DNA of 63,925 nucleotides from an uncultured Eubacteriaceae bacterium. Its GTDB lineage: Bacteria > Bacillota > Clostridia > Eubacteriales > UBA1433. The stretch lies in NCBI GenBank assembly GCA_937880125.1, contig CALFLU010000103.1, positions 1 through 63,925 on the forward strand, given 5' to 3'. The notes below the pieces were generated by a model, which saw only the letters and a list, made by a program, of their open reading frames with translations, did not search any database and was not told the origin of the DNA. Position 1 is the first letter of the stretch; each line of letters opens with the position of its first letter. Position numbers and translations under genes: made by a program. Shown one piece after another: positions 51,414 through 60,328 of this stretch.

Positions 51414-51953
51414 TTATTTACTAAACGGCATTCCAAGCTGTTTTAACAACTCAAAAGACTCTTTGTCGGTCCTTGCCGTTGTTACAAACACTATGTCCAT
51501 GCCTCTTAATTTTTCGATTTTATCATAATTGATTTCAGGAAAAATCAATTGCTCTTTCACGCCAAGTGTGTAGTTGCCGCGTCCGTCGAATGCGTTGTTG
51601 TTCACGCCTCGAAAATCACGAACTCTGGGAAGCGCAATGTTAAACAACTTATCCACAAATTCGTACATCTTATCGCTACGCAACGTCACCTTTGCAGCAA
51701 TGTTCATTCCTTCTCTCAGCTTAAAGTTCGACACGGAGCGTTTAGCTTTGATGACAACAGGATTTTGTCCTGTTATTTGCGCCAGTTCCGCCACTGCCGA
51801 TTCCATCAACTTCGGATTGTCTTTGCAGTCTCCCAACCTCATGTTCACAACCACTTTTTCCAACTTCGGAACCTGCATCACATTTTGGTATGAAAACTCT
51901 GTCATGAGCGCTGGCATAATTTCATCTTTGTATTTATCTCTTAATCTGGCCAT
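51414..51953 (-). CDS. rplE: 50S ribosomal protein L5
   Basis: The 179-residue 5S rRNA-associated protein has PKLEKVVVNMRLGDCKDNPK, VIKAKRSVSNFKLREGMNI and RDFRGVNNNAFDGRGNYTLG. It lies in the usual L24-L5-S14 order. Confidence 0.98.
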   Translation of the reverse strand: MARLRDKYKDEIMPALMTEFSYQNVMQVPKLEKVVVNMRLGDCKDNPKLMESAVAELAQITGQNPVVIKAKRSVSNFKLREGMNIAAKVTLRSDKMYEFVDKLFNIALPRVRDFRGVNNNAFDGRGNYTLGVKEQLIFPEINYDKIEKLRGMDIVFVTTARTDKESFELLKQLGMPFSK

Positions 51954-51971
51954 ATTGTCTCCTTTCGCCGA

Positions 51972-52298
51972 CTACTTGTCGAAAGTCTCACCGCATTTGC
52001 TGCATGCTCTGACTCTGCTGCCGTCTGTTAAAACTTTTTTGCCGGTGCGCACACCTTTTTTACACTTCGGGCAATAGAGTAGCACATTGGATGCGTGAAT
52101 GGTACCTTCTTGTTTAAATATACCGCTCTGTTGGTTTTCTTTTCGCGGTTTCATGTGTCTGGTGAGAATATTTATACCTTCCACCAACACTTTGTCATCT
52201 TTGGGGCTGGTTTGAATCACTTTTCCTGTTTTTCCTTTGTCCTTGCCCGCTATGACCATAACTGTATCATCTTTTTTCACGTGAAGTTTCTTTTGCAT
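51972..52298 (-). CDS. rplX: 50S ribosomal protein L24
   Basis: The 108-residue KOW protein has VMVIAGKDKGKTGKVIQ near the start and two CxxC pairs at the end (CPKCKKG and CSKCGE), typical of the zinc-bearing L24 variants in Firmicutes. It starts early 50S assembly. Confidence 0.97.
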   Translation of the reverse strand: MQKKLHVKKDDTVMVIAGKDKGKTGKVIQTSPKDDKVLVEGINILTRHMKPRKENQQSGIFKQEGTIHASNVLLYCPKCKKGVRTGKKVLTDGSRVRACSKCGETFDK

Positions 52299-52309
52299 AT
52301 TTTTCCTCC

Positions 52310-52678
52310 CTACAGTACTTCAGGAGCAAGAGATATGATCTTCATGAATTTCTTGTCTCTGAGTTCTCTGGCGACCGGCCCGAAAATACGCGTTCCTCTC
52401 GGCTGAAGGTCGTCTTTGATAATGACCGCTGCATTTTGGTCAAATTTAATATAGCTTCCGTCGCGGCGTCTTACTCCGCGTGTAGAGCGCACAACAACCG
52501 CTCTGACCACGTCACCTTTTTTAACAACACCACCCGGGGATGCACTTTTAACTGTCGCCACAATGACATCTCCGATGTTGGCGTATCTTCTTCTTGAACC
52601 GCCTAATACTCTGATACACAAAATCTCTTTTGCACCTGTGTTGTCGGCGATTTTTAATCTGCTCTCTTGTTGTAACAT
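52310..52678 (-). CDS. rplN: 50S ribosomal protein L14
   Basis: The 122-residue protein reads LQQESRLKIADNTGAKEI at the start and GTRIFGPVARELRDKKFMKI near the end, the canonical L14. It contacts 16S rRNA bridges. Confidence 0.98.
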   Translation of the reverse strand: MLQQESRLKIADNTGAKEILCIRVLGGSRRRYANIGDVIVATVKSASPGGVVKKGDVVRAVVVRSTRGVRRRDGSYIKFDQNAAVIIKDDLQPRGTRIFGPVARELRDKKFMKIISLAPEVL

Positions 52679-52702
52679 CTTTTTTCCTCCTTGTGCATCA
52701 GT

Positions 52703-52957
52703 TTATTTGGCTTTTTCAACAACTTCCAACACACGCCATCTTTTGTCTTTGCTCAACGGTCTGGTTTCCATAATTCGCACGGTATCGCCGATTCCGCATT
52801 GGTTGGTTTCATCGTGCGCTTTAAACTTTTCTGTGCTTTTCACACGTTTTTTATAAACAGGATGCTTTGCAACTCGTTGTACAGCGACGACAATCGTCTT
52901 GTCCATTTTGTCTGATACGACTTTTCCGACACGTACTTTTCTATTCCCTCTCTCCAT
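52703..52957 (-). CDS. rpsQ: 30S ribosomal protein S17
   Basis: The 84-residue OB-fold protein has VRVGKVVSDKMDKTIVVAVQ and GDTVRIMETRPLSKDKRWR. It follows rpmC by 16 bases. Confidence 0.98.
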   Translation of the reverse strand: MERGNRKVRVGKVVSDKMDKTIVVAVQRVAKHPVYKKRVKSTEKFKAHDETNQCGIGDTVRIMETRPLSKDKRWRVLEVVEKAK

Positions 52958-52973
52958 CTGCGTCTCCTCCTGT

Positions 52974-53177
52974 TTAAGCGTCCACAGTTTTCAATTCTCG
53001 CTGATGAAGAATTGTTTTTACTCTGGCATAATCTTTCTTTATTTCTTTAATACGCATGGGATTTTCCAATTGTCCCGTTGCCTGCTGGAATCTTAAGTTG
53101 AATAATTCGGCTTTAATGCTCGTCAACTGTTCCCGCAGTTCTTTATCCGTCATTTCGTGAAGTTCTCTTGCTTTCAT
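52974..53177 (-). CDS. rpmC: 50S ribosomal protein L29
   Basis: The 67-residue helical hairpin protein at the tunnel exit includes ELFNLRFQQATGQLENPMR and IKEIKKDYARVKTIL. Its start codon overlaps the rplP stop by one base. Confidence 0.98.
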   Translation of the reverse strand: MKARELHEMTDKELREQLTSIKAELFNLRFQQATGQLENPMRIKEIKKDYARVKTILHQRELKTVDA

Positions 53178-53608
53178 TATTCTTCACCACCCACTTCCAT
53201 TTCTTCTTTGGCAATGAATTTTGTCTTAATCGGCAGTTTGTTTCTTGCCAGTCGCATCGCTTCTCTGGCAATTTCTCCATCAACACCTGCCACTTCAAAC
53301 ATTACTCTGCCCGGTTTTACCACGGCTACCCAGTATTCCGGCGAGCCTTTGCCCGAGCCCATTCGTGTTTCAGCGGGTTTTTTGGTAACGGATTTATCAG
53401 GAAATATCTTAATCCATACCTTTCCGCCTCTTTTCATATATCGGGTCATTGCAATACGGGCCGATTCGATTTGGTTCGATGTAATCCAACCTGCTTCTAA
53501 AGCCACGATTGCGTATTCGCCATAAGATATTTTATTGCCACGAGTTGCTTCACCCGACATTCTGCCTCGATGCACTCGTCTGTATTTTACCCTTTTCGGC
53601 ATTAACAT
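53177..53608 (-). CDS. rplP: 50S ribosomal protein L16
   Basis: The 143-residue protein begins LMPKRVKYRRVHRGRMSG and has GWITSNQIESARIAMTRYMK and PDKSVTKKPAETRMGSGKGS. It organises the A-site region. GGAGGAAACT precedes the ATG. Confidence 0.98.
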   Translation of the reverse strand: MLMPKRVKYRRVHRGRMSGEATRGNKISYGEYAIVALEAGWITSNQIESARIAMTRYMKRGGKVWIKIFPDKSVTKKPAETRMGSGKGSPEYWVAVVKPGRVMFEVAGVDGEIAREAMRLARNKLPIKTKFIAKEEMEVGGEE

Positions 53609-53652
53609 TTCAGTTTCCTCCTAACGTATCTGCTTGCCTGTCAAACATCCAC

Positions 53653-54300
53653 TTATTCTTTGTCTTTCTTTTCTCCCAAAACTTCGCCCCGATTGATCCA
53701 TACCTTTACGCCGATTTTTCCATAAGTGGTATCTGCTTCGGCAAACCCAAAATCAATATCCGCACGAAGCGTTTGCAACGGCACGTTGCCTTCGCTGTAA
53801 TGCTCACTGCGCGCAATGTCCGCACCGTTCAATCTTCCGGCCACATTGGTTTTGATTCCTTCCGCGCCGCCCTTTAACGCCTTGCTGATGGCTTGCTTCA
53901 TCGCGCGTCGATACGACGTTCTCTTTTCAATCTGTTGTGCGATGGTTTCCGCTACCAGCTGTGCGTCGCAATCGATGTTTTTTACTTCCATGATGTTCAT
54001 GATAATTTCTTTGCCGGTCATAGCCTGAAGTTCTTTTTTCAATTGCTCAATGCTTTCGCCGCTTTTTCCGATGATCATTCCGGGTTTCGCCGTATAAATG
54101 AAAATACGAATTCTTCCGGCAAAGCGTTCGATTTCAACGCGTGAAATACCTGCTTTATATTGTTTTTCTTTGATATATTTTCTTACTTTGTTGTCTTCGA
54201 TTAACAGATCTGCAAAATCTCTGTCTTTCGCATACCATCTCGCATTCCAGTCTTTGATTACGCCTACTCTTAAACCGCGGGGATTAACCTTTTGTCCCAT
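53653..54300 (-). CDS. rpsC: 30S ribosomal protein S3
   Basis: The 215-residue mRNA-entry protein begins GQKVNPRGLRVGVIKDW, has the KH motif GMIIGKSGESIEQLKKEL and the RRAMKQAISKALKGGAEGIK segment of the C domain. The C-terminal tail is short. Confidence 0.98.
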   Translation of the reverse strand: MGQKVNPRGLRVGVIKDWNARWYAKDRDFADLLIEDNKVRKYIKEKQYKAGISRVEIERFAGRIRIFIYTAKPGMIIGKSGESIEQLKKELQAMTGKEIIMNIMEVKNIDCDAQLVAETIAQQIEKRTSYRRAMKQAISKALKGGAEGIKTNVAGRLNGADIARSEHYSEGNVPLQTLRADIDFGFAEADTTYGKIGVKVWINRGEVLGEKKDKE

Positions 54301-54313
54301 TCAACAAACCTCC

Positions 54314-54652
54314 CTATTCTCTTTCTTTCAGTACAACAGTAATATGTGTGGTTCTGTGGATAATCGGATTGGCGCGTCCCATTGATCCCGCCTTGTATCG
54401 TCTCATCATTTTTCCCTGATTGGCCGATACATGAAACACATATAAACTGTCAACATTCATATTATGGTTGTTTTCAGCATTCGCAGCTGCTGAATTGACA
54501 ACTTTTTTCACATAGTGAGAAGCGCGATTGTTGGATGTAAATTCTAAAATGTCTTTGGCTTCTTTCAGGTTCTTTCCTTTGATTAAATCGGTAACTCTCT
54601 TTACTTTGAGAGGCGAAATGCGCAAATGTTTTGCGGTAGCTCTTGCTTCCAT
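54314..54652 (-). CDS. rplV: 50S ribosomal protein L22
   Basis: The 112-residue protein has AKHLRISPLKVKRVTDLIKG, and its tunnel-lining loop region ends KAGSMGRANPIIHRTTHITV. Mutations in this loop give macrolide resistance in other species; nothing unusual is seen here. Confidence 0.98.
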   Translation of the reverse strand: MEARATAKHLRISPLKVKRVTDLIKGKNLKEAKDILEFTSNNRASHYVKKVVNSAAANAENNHNMNVDSLYVFHVSANQGKMMRRYKAGSMGRANPIIHRTTHITVVLKERE

Positions 54653-54674
54653 TGATTACTCAGCTCCTCTCATC

Positions 54675-54953
54675 CTATCTCAATTTAGTTTTTCTGTCGC
54701 CTGCATGCCCTCTAAAAGTGCGCGTCGGCGAAAATTCACCCAGTTTGTGACCAACCATATCTTCTGTTACATAAACGGGAACATGTCTTCTTCCGTCATG
54801 CACCGCAAGGGTATGCCCTACCATTTGCGGGAAAATCGTGGAGCTGCGAGACCAGGTCTTCAGTACTTGTTTTTTTCCGGTCTCATTCATTTCCTCAACT
54901 CTTTTTAAGAGTTTGGCATCGACATAGGGACCTTTTTTCATACTTCTGCTCAT
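54675..54953 (-). CDS. rpsS: 30S ribosomal protein S19
   Basis: The 92-residue protein reads SRSMKKGPYVDAKLLKRVEE at the start and HKLGEFSPTRTFRGHAGDRK near the end, all canonical. It lies between rplB and rplV. Confidence 0.98.
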   Translation of the reverse strand: MSRSMKKGPYVDAKLLKRVEEMNETGKKQVLKTWSRSSTIFPQMVGHTLAVHDGRRHVPVYVTEDMVGHKLGEFSPTRTFRGHAGDRKTKLR

Positions 54954-54975
54954 TGTTATCTCCTTGCTCCTTTCA

Positions 54976-55809
54976 TTACTTCTCGTTTCTTCTTCTTACA
55001 ATATATTGGCTGGAAGGCTTGTTTTTCTTCCTTGTTTTATATCCCAAAGTGGGTTTGCCCCATGGTGTTACCGGTGCGGGTCTGCCAATGGGCGCTTTTC
55101 CTTCACCGCCGCCGTGCGGATGGTCGCAGGGATTCATAACAACCCCACGAACCGTCGGACGAAAGCCCATATGTCTTGTTCGGCCCGCTTTGCCGATGGT
55201 GATGTTTTCGTGTTCTACATTGCCCACTTGGCCAATGGTGGCACGGCATTCTTTGCGCACTTCGCGCACTTCTCCGCTGGGCATGCGCAGCGTGGCATAT
55301 TTTCCTTCTTTTGCCATTAACTGCACAAACACACCTGCCGAACGCGCCATTTGCGCGCCTTTGCCGGATTTTAATTCGATGTTATGTACCACTGTGCCCA
55401 CGGGAATATTTTCCAAGGGCAAGCAGTTGCCTACTTTGATATCGGCGCCTACACCGCTTTCGATTTTGTCGCCGACCTTTAACCCGTTGGGTGCCAAGAT
55501 GTATCTTTTTTCGCCGTCAGCGTAAAACAACAACGCAATATTGGCACTTCTGTTCGGATCATATTCAATGGCATTAACCGTAGCCGGCACGCCGTCTTTG
55601 TTTCTTTTAAAGTCTACAATTCTGTACTTTCTTTTTTCGCCGCCCCCTCTATGACGCACGGTGATTCTGCCATAGGTATTGCGACCGCCGTTTTTTGAAA
55701 GTTTCGTCACCAGACTCTTTTCAGGCTCTGTTTTTGTAATATCTTCAAACGAAGATACGCTCATTCCTCTTCTGCCCGGGGACGTCGGCTTATAATGTTT
55801 TATACTCAT
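54976..55809 (-). CDS. rplB: 50S ribosomal protein L2
   Basis: The 277-residue core protein begins IKHYKPTSPGRRGMSVSSF and contains the peptidyl-transferase-near HPHGGGEGKAPIGRPAPVTP loop with the conserved His. It is 24 bases after rplW. Confidence 0.99.
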   Translation of the reverse strand: MSIKHYKPTSPGRRGMSVSSFEDITKTEPEKSLVTKLSKNGGRNTYGRITVRHRGGGEKRKYRIVDFKRNKDGVPATVNAIEYDPNRSANIALLFYADGEKRYILAPNGLKVGDKIESGVGADIKVGNCLPLENIPVGTVVHNIELKSGKGAQMARSAGVFVQLMAKEGKYATLRMPSGEVREVRKECRATIGQVGNVEHENITIGKAGRTRHMGFRPTVRGVVMNPCDHPHGGGEGKAPIGRPAPVTPWGKPTLGYKTRKKNKPSSQYIVRRRNEK

Positions 55810-55833
55810 TATTCATTACCTCCCTTGTTTTGC

Positions 55834-56124
55834 TTACACATTTTCAAACAGCTTGATTTCTTTGCTGCCGGGGGTCAGCTTAATGATCGCCTTTTTCCAG
55901 CTCGCTCGTCTGCCTTGTGTACGCCCCATTCGTTTTACTTTTCCCTGCATGTTCATCACGCTTACTTTTTCAACTTGCACATCAAAAATTTCTTCAATCG
56001 CATCTTTGATTTGATACTTGTTTGCGTTTCTGTCCACTTTAAATGTATATTTTTTTTCTTCCGTTTGCATCATACTGCGTTCAGTAATCAGCGGTTTTAA
56101 AATAATATCGTGGGGATTATTCAT
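55834..56124 (-). CDS. rplW: 50S ribosomal protein L23
   Basis: The 96-residue tunnel-exit protein has ILKPLITERSMMQTEEKKYT and YQIKDAIEEIFDVQVEKVSV, ending with the GRRASWKKAIIKLTPG loop. It provides the docking site for trigger factor, itself encoded at 13531-14889. It shares one base with rplD. Confidence 0.98.
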   Translation of the reverse strand: MNNPHDIILKPLITERSMMQTEEKKYTFKVDRNANKYQIKDAIEEIFDVQVEKVSVMNMQGKVKRMGRTQGRRASWKKAIIKLTPGSKEIKLFENV

Positions 56125-56744
56125 TAGCTATACACCTCCTCGATTTTTTTCAAAGAGTCCACTGTCAATATCAAATAATCATATTTCAGCATGTCATAGG
56201 TGTTAATGGTATTGACTTGTGCCGTTTGCACAGCGGGAATGTTCTTTGCGCTGCGAATCACGTTTTCGTTCATGTTGTCAAGAACAATCAGCGCTTTTTC
56301 GGTGTTCAGTGTTTTGAGCACCGATGCCATTTCTTTTGTTTTGGCTTGAGTCAATTCCAGTTTATCGAGTACAATCAACTCATTCATATTGTATTTTGCC
56401 GAGAAAACGCTCTTCATCGCTAATCTTCTCATTTTTTTGTTAACATGTTGGCTGTAATCTCTCGGTTTCGGCGCAAAAATCACACCGCCACCCGCAAACA
56501 GCGGGCTTCGAATCGTGCCGGCACGTGCGCGGCCCGTTCCCTTTTGGCGCCAGGGTTTTCTGCCGCCACCGCGCACTTCCGCACGGGTTTTTGCAGACTG
56601 TGTACCTTGTCGTTTGTTCGCAAGCTGCGCCACAACCACTTGATGCACCAGCGCCTCGTTGGGTTCAATCCCAAATATTTCATCACTTAGCGTGACCTCA
56701 TCAACTTTTTCACCTTTTATGTTTAAAACATCAATTTTCGGCAT
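56124..56744 (-). CDS. rplD: 50S ribosomal protein L4
   Basis: The 206-residue protein carries the tunnel loop RGGGRKPWRQKGTGRARAGT (about residues 67-86) and the C-terminal IVLDNMNENVIRSAKNI region. In other bacteria it regulates the S10 operon. It lies 36 bases after rplC. Confidence 0.98.
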   Translation of the reverse strand: MPKIDVLNIKGEKVDEVTLSDEIFGIEPNEALVHQVVVAQLANKRQGTQSAKTRAEVRGGGRKPWRQKGTGRARAGTIRSPLFAGGGVIFAPKPRDYSQHVNKKMRRLAMKSVFSAKYNMNELIVLDKLELTQAKTKEMASVLKTLNTEKALIVLDNMNENVIRSAKNIPAVQTAQVNTINTYDMLKYDYLILTVDSLKKIEEVYS

Positions 56745-56780
56745 TTTTTTCTCCTTCCTTTACGATGGACTTTCAGTATG

Positions 56781-57407
56781 CTATTTTACGGTTTCTCTTA
56801 CTGTAACGACGCTGCCCTTAAAACCGGGGATTGCACCTTTTACCAGCAATACGTTTTTGTCCACGTCCACCTTAACGACTTCAAGATTTTGAACCGTAGA
56901 GCGCACCGAACCCATCTGTCCGGGCAATTTCTTGCCTTTCCACACTCTGTGGGGGGTGGTCGCCGCACTCATGGCACCTGCTTTTCTGTGATATTTTGAA
57001 CCGTGTTTCATCGGCCCTCTGCCAAAACCATGTCGCTTAATTGCGCCCTGAAAGCCTTTTCCTTTGCTGGTTCCCGTAACATCCACATAATCGCCGGCTT
57101 CAAAGATGTCCACTTTTATTTCATCTGCCAAGTTATATTCTTCGGCATTTTCAAACTTCATTTCTCTGAGCACTTTTTTAGGCTCCACGCCTGCTTTTGC
57201 ATGATGTCCTTGCTGACATTTGTTGGTTCTGTTTACTTTTTTGTCTCCGTAGCCCAACTGAACGGCGCTGTATCCGTCATTTTCCATTGTTTTGATTTGC
57301 ACAACCGTGCAAGGTCCGGCTTTGATCACCGTCACCGGCACCATGGCGCCATCTTCCGTAAACACTTGCGTCATTCCTACTTTTGTTCCGATAATTGCTT
57401 TTTTCAT
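56781..57407 (-). CDS. rplC: 50S ribosomal protein L3
   Basis: The 208-residue assembly initiator begins KKAIIGTKVGMTQVFTEDG and contains the GKGFQGAIKRHGFGRGPMKH and HRKAGAMSAATTPHRVWKGK segments of the loop near the peptidyl transferase centre. It follows rpsJ. Confidence 0.98.
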   Translation of the reverse strand: MKKAIIGTKVGMTQVFTEDGAMVPVTVIKAGPCTVVQIKTMENDGYSAVQLGYGDKKVNRTNKCQQGHHAKAGVEPKKVLREMKFENAEEYNLADEIKVDIFEAGDYVDVTGTSKGKGFQGAIKRHGFGRGPMKHGSKYHRKAGAMSAATTPHRVWKGKKLPGQMGSVRSTVQNLEVVKVDVDKNVLLVKGAIPGFKGSVVTVRETVK

Positions 57408-57455
57408 GTAATTAATACCTCCTGATTAGCGGATTATTTTCACAAATAATCATAA

Positions 57456-57764
57456 TTACAGTTTGACCTCAATATCCACACCCGCCGGCAAATCCAATTT
57501 CATCAATGCATCTACCGTTTTTTGCGAGGGGTTGAGTATATCAATCAATCTTTTGTGTGTGCGAATTTCAAATTGCTCACGAGAATCTTTATACTTGTGC
57601 ACCGCTCTCAAGATGGTGATGACTTCCTTTTCGGTAGGAAGCGGAATAGGACCTGATACATCTGCGTTTGTTCGTTTTGCTGTCTCTACTATTTTCTTTG
57701 CTGATTGGTCAATCAGCATGTGGTCGTAGGCTTTGAGCCTGATTCTGATTTTTTGTGTTGCCAT
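57456..57764 (-). CDS. rpsJ: 30S ribosomal protein S10 (NusE)
   Basis: The 102-residue protein reads ATQKIRIRLKAYDHMLIDQS at the start and EQFEIRTHKRLIDILNPSQK later. GGAGGAAAC fixes the start at 57764 rather than six codons upstream. It is the first gene of the large ribosomal operon and also takes part in antitermination with NusB. Confidence 0.98.
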   Translation of the reverse strand: MATQKIRIRLKAYDHMLIDQSAKKIVETAKRTNADVSGPIPLPTEKEVITILRAVHKYKDSREQFEIRTHKRLIDILNPSQKTVDALMKLDLPAGVDIEVKL

Positions 57765-57782
57765 ACTTTGTTTCCTCCTCAA

Positions 57783-57990
57783 ACTGTTCTGCTAGTTTTC
57801 GGAGCGATTGTCCTACACGCTGCCGGGTGTTCACCCGCTTTTTTTTGACTTATTTTGTGTAGTTTTTCATTCGCCCGATTGCTTTTGCGGACATACTCCG
57901 CGGAAATTACCCGCCGCAGCGGCAACCTTCCGCATCTTCGCATAATAGTGCAGCTTAAATAAGATATAATAAATTCACTCAAAATGCAAG
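57783..57990 (-). promoter_or_regulatory. Leader and probable promoter region of the S10 operon
   Basis: A possible promoter is TTGCAT (57984-57989) with TATCTT (57961-57966), 17 bases apart, weak for such an operon. The leader of about 190 bases contains a nested hairpin at 57898-57932 (GCGGAA/TTCCGC enclosing CCGC/GCGG) and a second hairpin at 57824-57837. The presence of strong structure before rpsJ suggests autogenous control, but I cannot match it to a named leader. Confidence 0.45.
57824..57846 (+). terminator. Plus-strand terminator inside the S10 leader
   Basis: CGGGTG and CACCCG arms followed on the plus strand by CTTTTTTTT. It points against the ribosomal operon, so it could only stop antisense transcription, as no plus-strand gene lies nearby. 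Confidence 0.65.
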
Positions 57991-58009
57991 CTTTTTTTTA
58001 TTTTTTACG

Positions 58010-58046
58010 GAAAAGTAAGCAGGAAAGGCGTTTTCGCCTATCCTGC
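58010..58046 (-). terminator. Terminator of the FecCD-type transporter operon
   Basis: GCAGGATAGGCG and CGCCTTTCCTGC (11 pairs with one mismatch) around AAAA, followed on the minus strand by TTACTTTTCC. It separates this operon from the S10 promoter. Confidence 0.7.
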
Positions 58047-58102
58047 CTAACAGATTGCTTATTATTTATACCCTATTTGATAACACATTTTCAAGTTTTT
58101 TA

Positions 58103-58438
58103 TCAAATATTTTCTTTTTCCAACACATCTTTTGCCGCTTCTTGCACAGCTTTAAGCGTTGTATCATACAGCGCCAGCATGGCTTTGCCTTTTTCAGTCA
58201 GCATTGATCCTTTCGCTCCGCACCTGACAATCAACTCAAAACCCAACTGTTGCTCCGTTTTTTTCAGTGCTTTCCAGGCCTTGCTGTAAGCCATGCCCAT
58301 TTCTTTGCTCGCTTGATTTAAAGAATGGTTTTTTTCAATGCCGCGCAGCAACTGCGCCGTGCCCGGCCCAAAGGCGGCGGAAAAATCTTCAGATGCCGAC
58401 AAGCACAACCGCACGGTTGCGGATAATTTTTTTGTCAT
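58103..58438 (-). CDS. ModE-like winged-helix protein without ligand domain
   Basis: The 111-residue protein is a single LysR/ModE-type DNA-binding domain: GTAQLLRGIEKNHSLNQASK, MAYSKAWKALKKTEQQLGF and GSMLTEKGKAML follow the ModE order (helices, recognition helix, wing). The molybdate-binding TOBE domains of full ModE are absent, so it either senses metal with another part or acts as a constitutive or partner-dependent regulator. It is the last gene of the importer operon, 10 bases after the binding protein. This placement suggests control of molybdate or tungstate uptake, as in other short ModE-like proteins. Confidence 0.8.
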   Translation of the reverse strand: MTKKLSATVRLCLSASEDFSAAFGPGTAQLLRGIEKNHSLNQASKEMGMAYSKAWKALKKTEQQLGFELIVRCGAKGSMLTEKGKAMLALYDTTLKAVQEAAKDVLEKENI

Positions 58439-58448
58439 ATCGCTACCG

Positions 58449-59525
58449 TCATCGACTCAGCGCATTTTTCATCAGCGCATCATACATCTCCTGCGTTAAG
58501 TCGCAGTGATAGAACAATTTGTAGTGCCGTTTTGCTTCCTGGTACAAATCATAATCAAATTCTTCGGGATACAACAACTCGCCTAACCAAGTCATACCCA
58601 TATAGCGATTGACCGAGGGCGGAAAACCCAACCAGTTATAGGGTCCAAAGGGCACTTCATAATAATTTCCGCTTTGAATGGCCTTGAGGTTTTTCCAAAC
58701 CGCATCATCCTTTACCGTGGCATAAATACTACCCGGCGCAAAAATGATATAATCCGGATTCCATTGAATAATTTGCTCCATGGACACCTCGTTGCCGTTT
58801 CCTTTGCCGCTCACATTTTCAACCACTGCCATGTTGTTGGTCATCAAGTCAATAACTTCCCCATGAAACGACCCTTTGGCAATGACGTTTTGCCCCGATA
58901 CGCCCAGGCAATACAAAATGTTTACCTTCCCCGCTTCTCCGATTTGTTCCATGGTCTTTTTGGTTCCGGAATATATTTCTTCGCAATAGGCAGACAGTGT
59001 TTTTGCTTCTTTTTTCATGCCCAACAACTCACCCAATTTTTCATAAGCAGCCGGCATTGTCTCTGTTGTGGCCTCAATAAAAATGGTCGGAATCCCCACC
59101 TGATCCATAATCTTATCCATATCTTCCACAGTCGTCGCCTTTTTTTCACCGATATCAATAATCACCTGCGGATTTGCCGCCGCCAATACCTCCAGATTCA
59201 AATCCCCCGTGGCATAAAACTGTCCGAGTACAGGAAGATCCAGATATTTTTGGTCTATGTAGAGCTCCGCATCATTCGTCCATTTTCCTGTCAAGCCTAC
59301 GAGCTTATCAGGCGCCAACGAAAAAAGCACAATCTGTGACAGTGCCCCTGAGGGCGCTATGCGTTCGATGTTTTGTGGCAAATTTACGGTTCTGCCTGCC
59401 GAGTCCACGAATGCTATCGTTTTTTCACCCGATGGATCTGTCTTTGCCTGGCAAGCGCCAAGTGGCAGCACCATTGCCACCATCAAAACAATCGTTAGAA
59501 CTATTAACCCTATCTTTTTTTTCAT
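58449..59525 (-). CDS. ABC transporter substrate-binding lipoprotein (FecB/BtuF fold)
   Basis: The 358-residue lipoprotein has a basic start, a hydrophobic stretch and the lipobox LPLGAC (lipidated Cys25), so it is tethered outside the membrane. The mature part has two helical-backbone lobes: VDSAGRTVNLPQNIERIAPS at the start, EVLAAANPQVIIDIGEKK in lobe one and EQIIQWNPDYIIFAPGS in lobe two. ATG at 59525 has AGGAG at good spacing; 59546 is possible. The fold serves siderophores, haem, cobalamin and, in Haemophilus MolA, molybdate/tungstate. The adjacent ModE-like gene favours an oxyanion, but this is not proven. Confidence 0.85.
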   Translation of the reverse strand: MKKKIGLIVLTIVLMVAMVLPLGACQAKTDPSGEKTIAFVDSAGRTVNLPQNIERIAPSGALSQIVLFSLAPDKLVGLTGKWTNDAELYIDQKYLDLPVLGQFYATGDLNLEVLAAANPQVIIDIGEKKATTVEDMDKIMDQVGIPTIFIEATTETMPAAYEKLGELLGMKKEAKTLSAYCEEIYSGTKKTMEQIGEAGKVNILYCLGVSGQNVIAKGSFHGEVIDLMTNNMAVVENVSGKGNGNEVSMEQIIQWNPDYIIFAPGSIYATVKDDAVWKNLKAIQSGNYYEVPFGPYNWLGFPPSVNRYMGMTWLGELLYPEEFDYDLYQEAKRHYKLFYHCDLTQEMYDALMKNALSR

Positions 59526-59548
59526 TCTCCTGTTCTCCTTCTTCATGA

Positions 59549-60328
59549 TTATTTTTCACCTCTCTTGGGTATACAAATCTGTGTTTGCCCATCGTGGGCA
59601 CCAACCATTTCCACTTCCGCTTGATACAAACGCCGCATCAATGCTTCGTCAACCACCTCACGCGGTCTGCCGTCTGCAATTTTTTTGCCTTCTTGCAGCG
59701 CAACAACCTTGTCTGCAAACAACAACACCTCATCGATGTGGTGGGTTGTCATAAAAATACAGTATCCTTCTTTCGTCAGTTGTTTTACTTGTTCCAGCAC
59801 GCGAAAGCGATTTCCGAAATCCAAGTTTGCCGTAGCTTCATCCATGATTAATATTTTGGCTTGTTGTGCCAGCGCCCGCGCAATCAACGTCAGCTGTCGC
59901 TCTCCGCCGCTGGTTTGCATAAAGCCCCTGTCTTTCAAATGCAACAGTCCCATTTTTTCCAGTGCTTGCAGAGCAATTTTTCTTTGCTTTTCTTTCGGCG
60001 AAGAAAAATTGGGCAGGCTGGCGATGGTTCCCATAATCGTCATATCCAGTACGCTGGAATTAAACATCGGTGTATGCAGCTGCGGAATGTAGGCCATTTG
60101 TTGCGCAAGCTGTTTTGCTGAAATGTCCTTAATACTTTTGCCGTCTATACATATTTTTCCTTCATAATCCGTGAGCAATCTGAGAATACAGCGCATTAAG
60201 GTGGTTTTGCCCACACCGTTGGGCCCAATCAGGCAAGTAAATTGACCAAACTGCAGTTCAAAAGAAATGTTTTCCAATATTTTTCGTTCACCATACCGAT
60301 AAGACAGTTCCATTACTTCCAGGCTCAA
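59549..60328 (-). CDS. ABC transporter ATPase (FepC/BtuD/MolC type)
   Basis: The 259-residue ATPase has Walker A GPNGVGKTT, the signature TSGGERQL, Walker B ILIMDEATANLD and the switch His in TTHHIDE. The true start is a TTG at 60328 behind GGAGG; it overlaps the permease stop, so the two are coupled. The much longer open frame upstream is not used. It feeds energy to the FecCD-type permease. Confidence 0.93.
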   Translation of the reverse strand: MSLEVMELSYRYGERKILENISFELQFGQFTCLIGPNGVGKTTLMRCILRLLTDYEGKICIDGKSIKDISAKQLAQQMAYIPQLHTPMFNSSVLDMTIMGTIASLPNFSSPKEKQRKIALQALEKMGLLHLKDRGFMQTSGGERQLTLIARALAQQAKILIMDEATANLDFGNRFRVLEQVKQLTKEGYCIFMTTHHIDEVLLFADKVVALQEGKKIADGRPREVVDEALMRRLYQAEVEMVGAHDGQTQICIPKRGEK

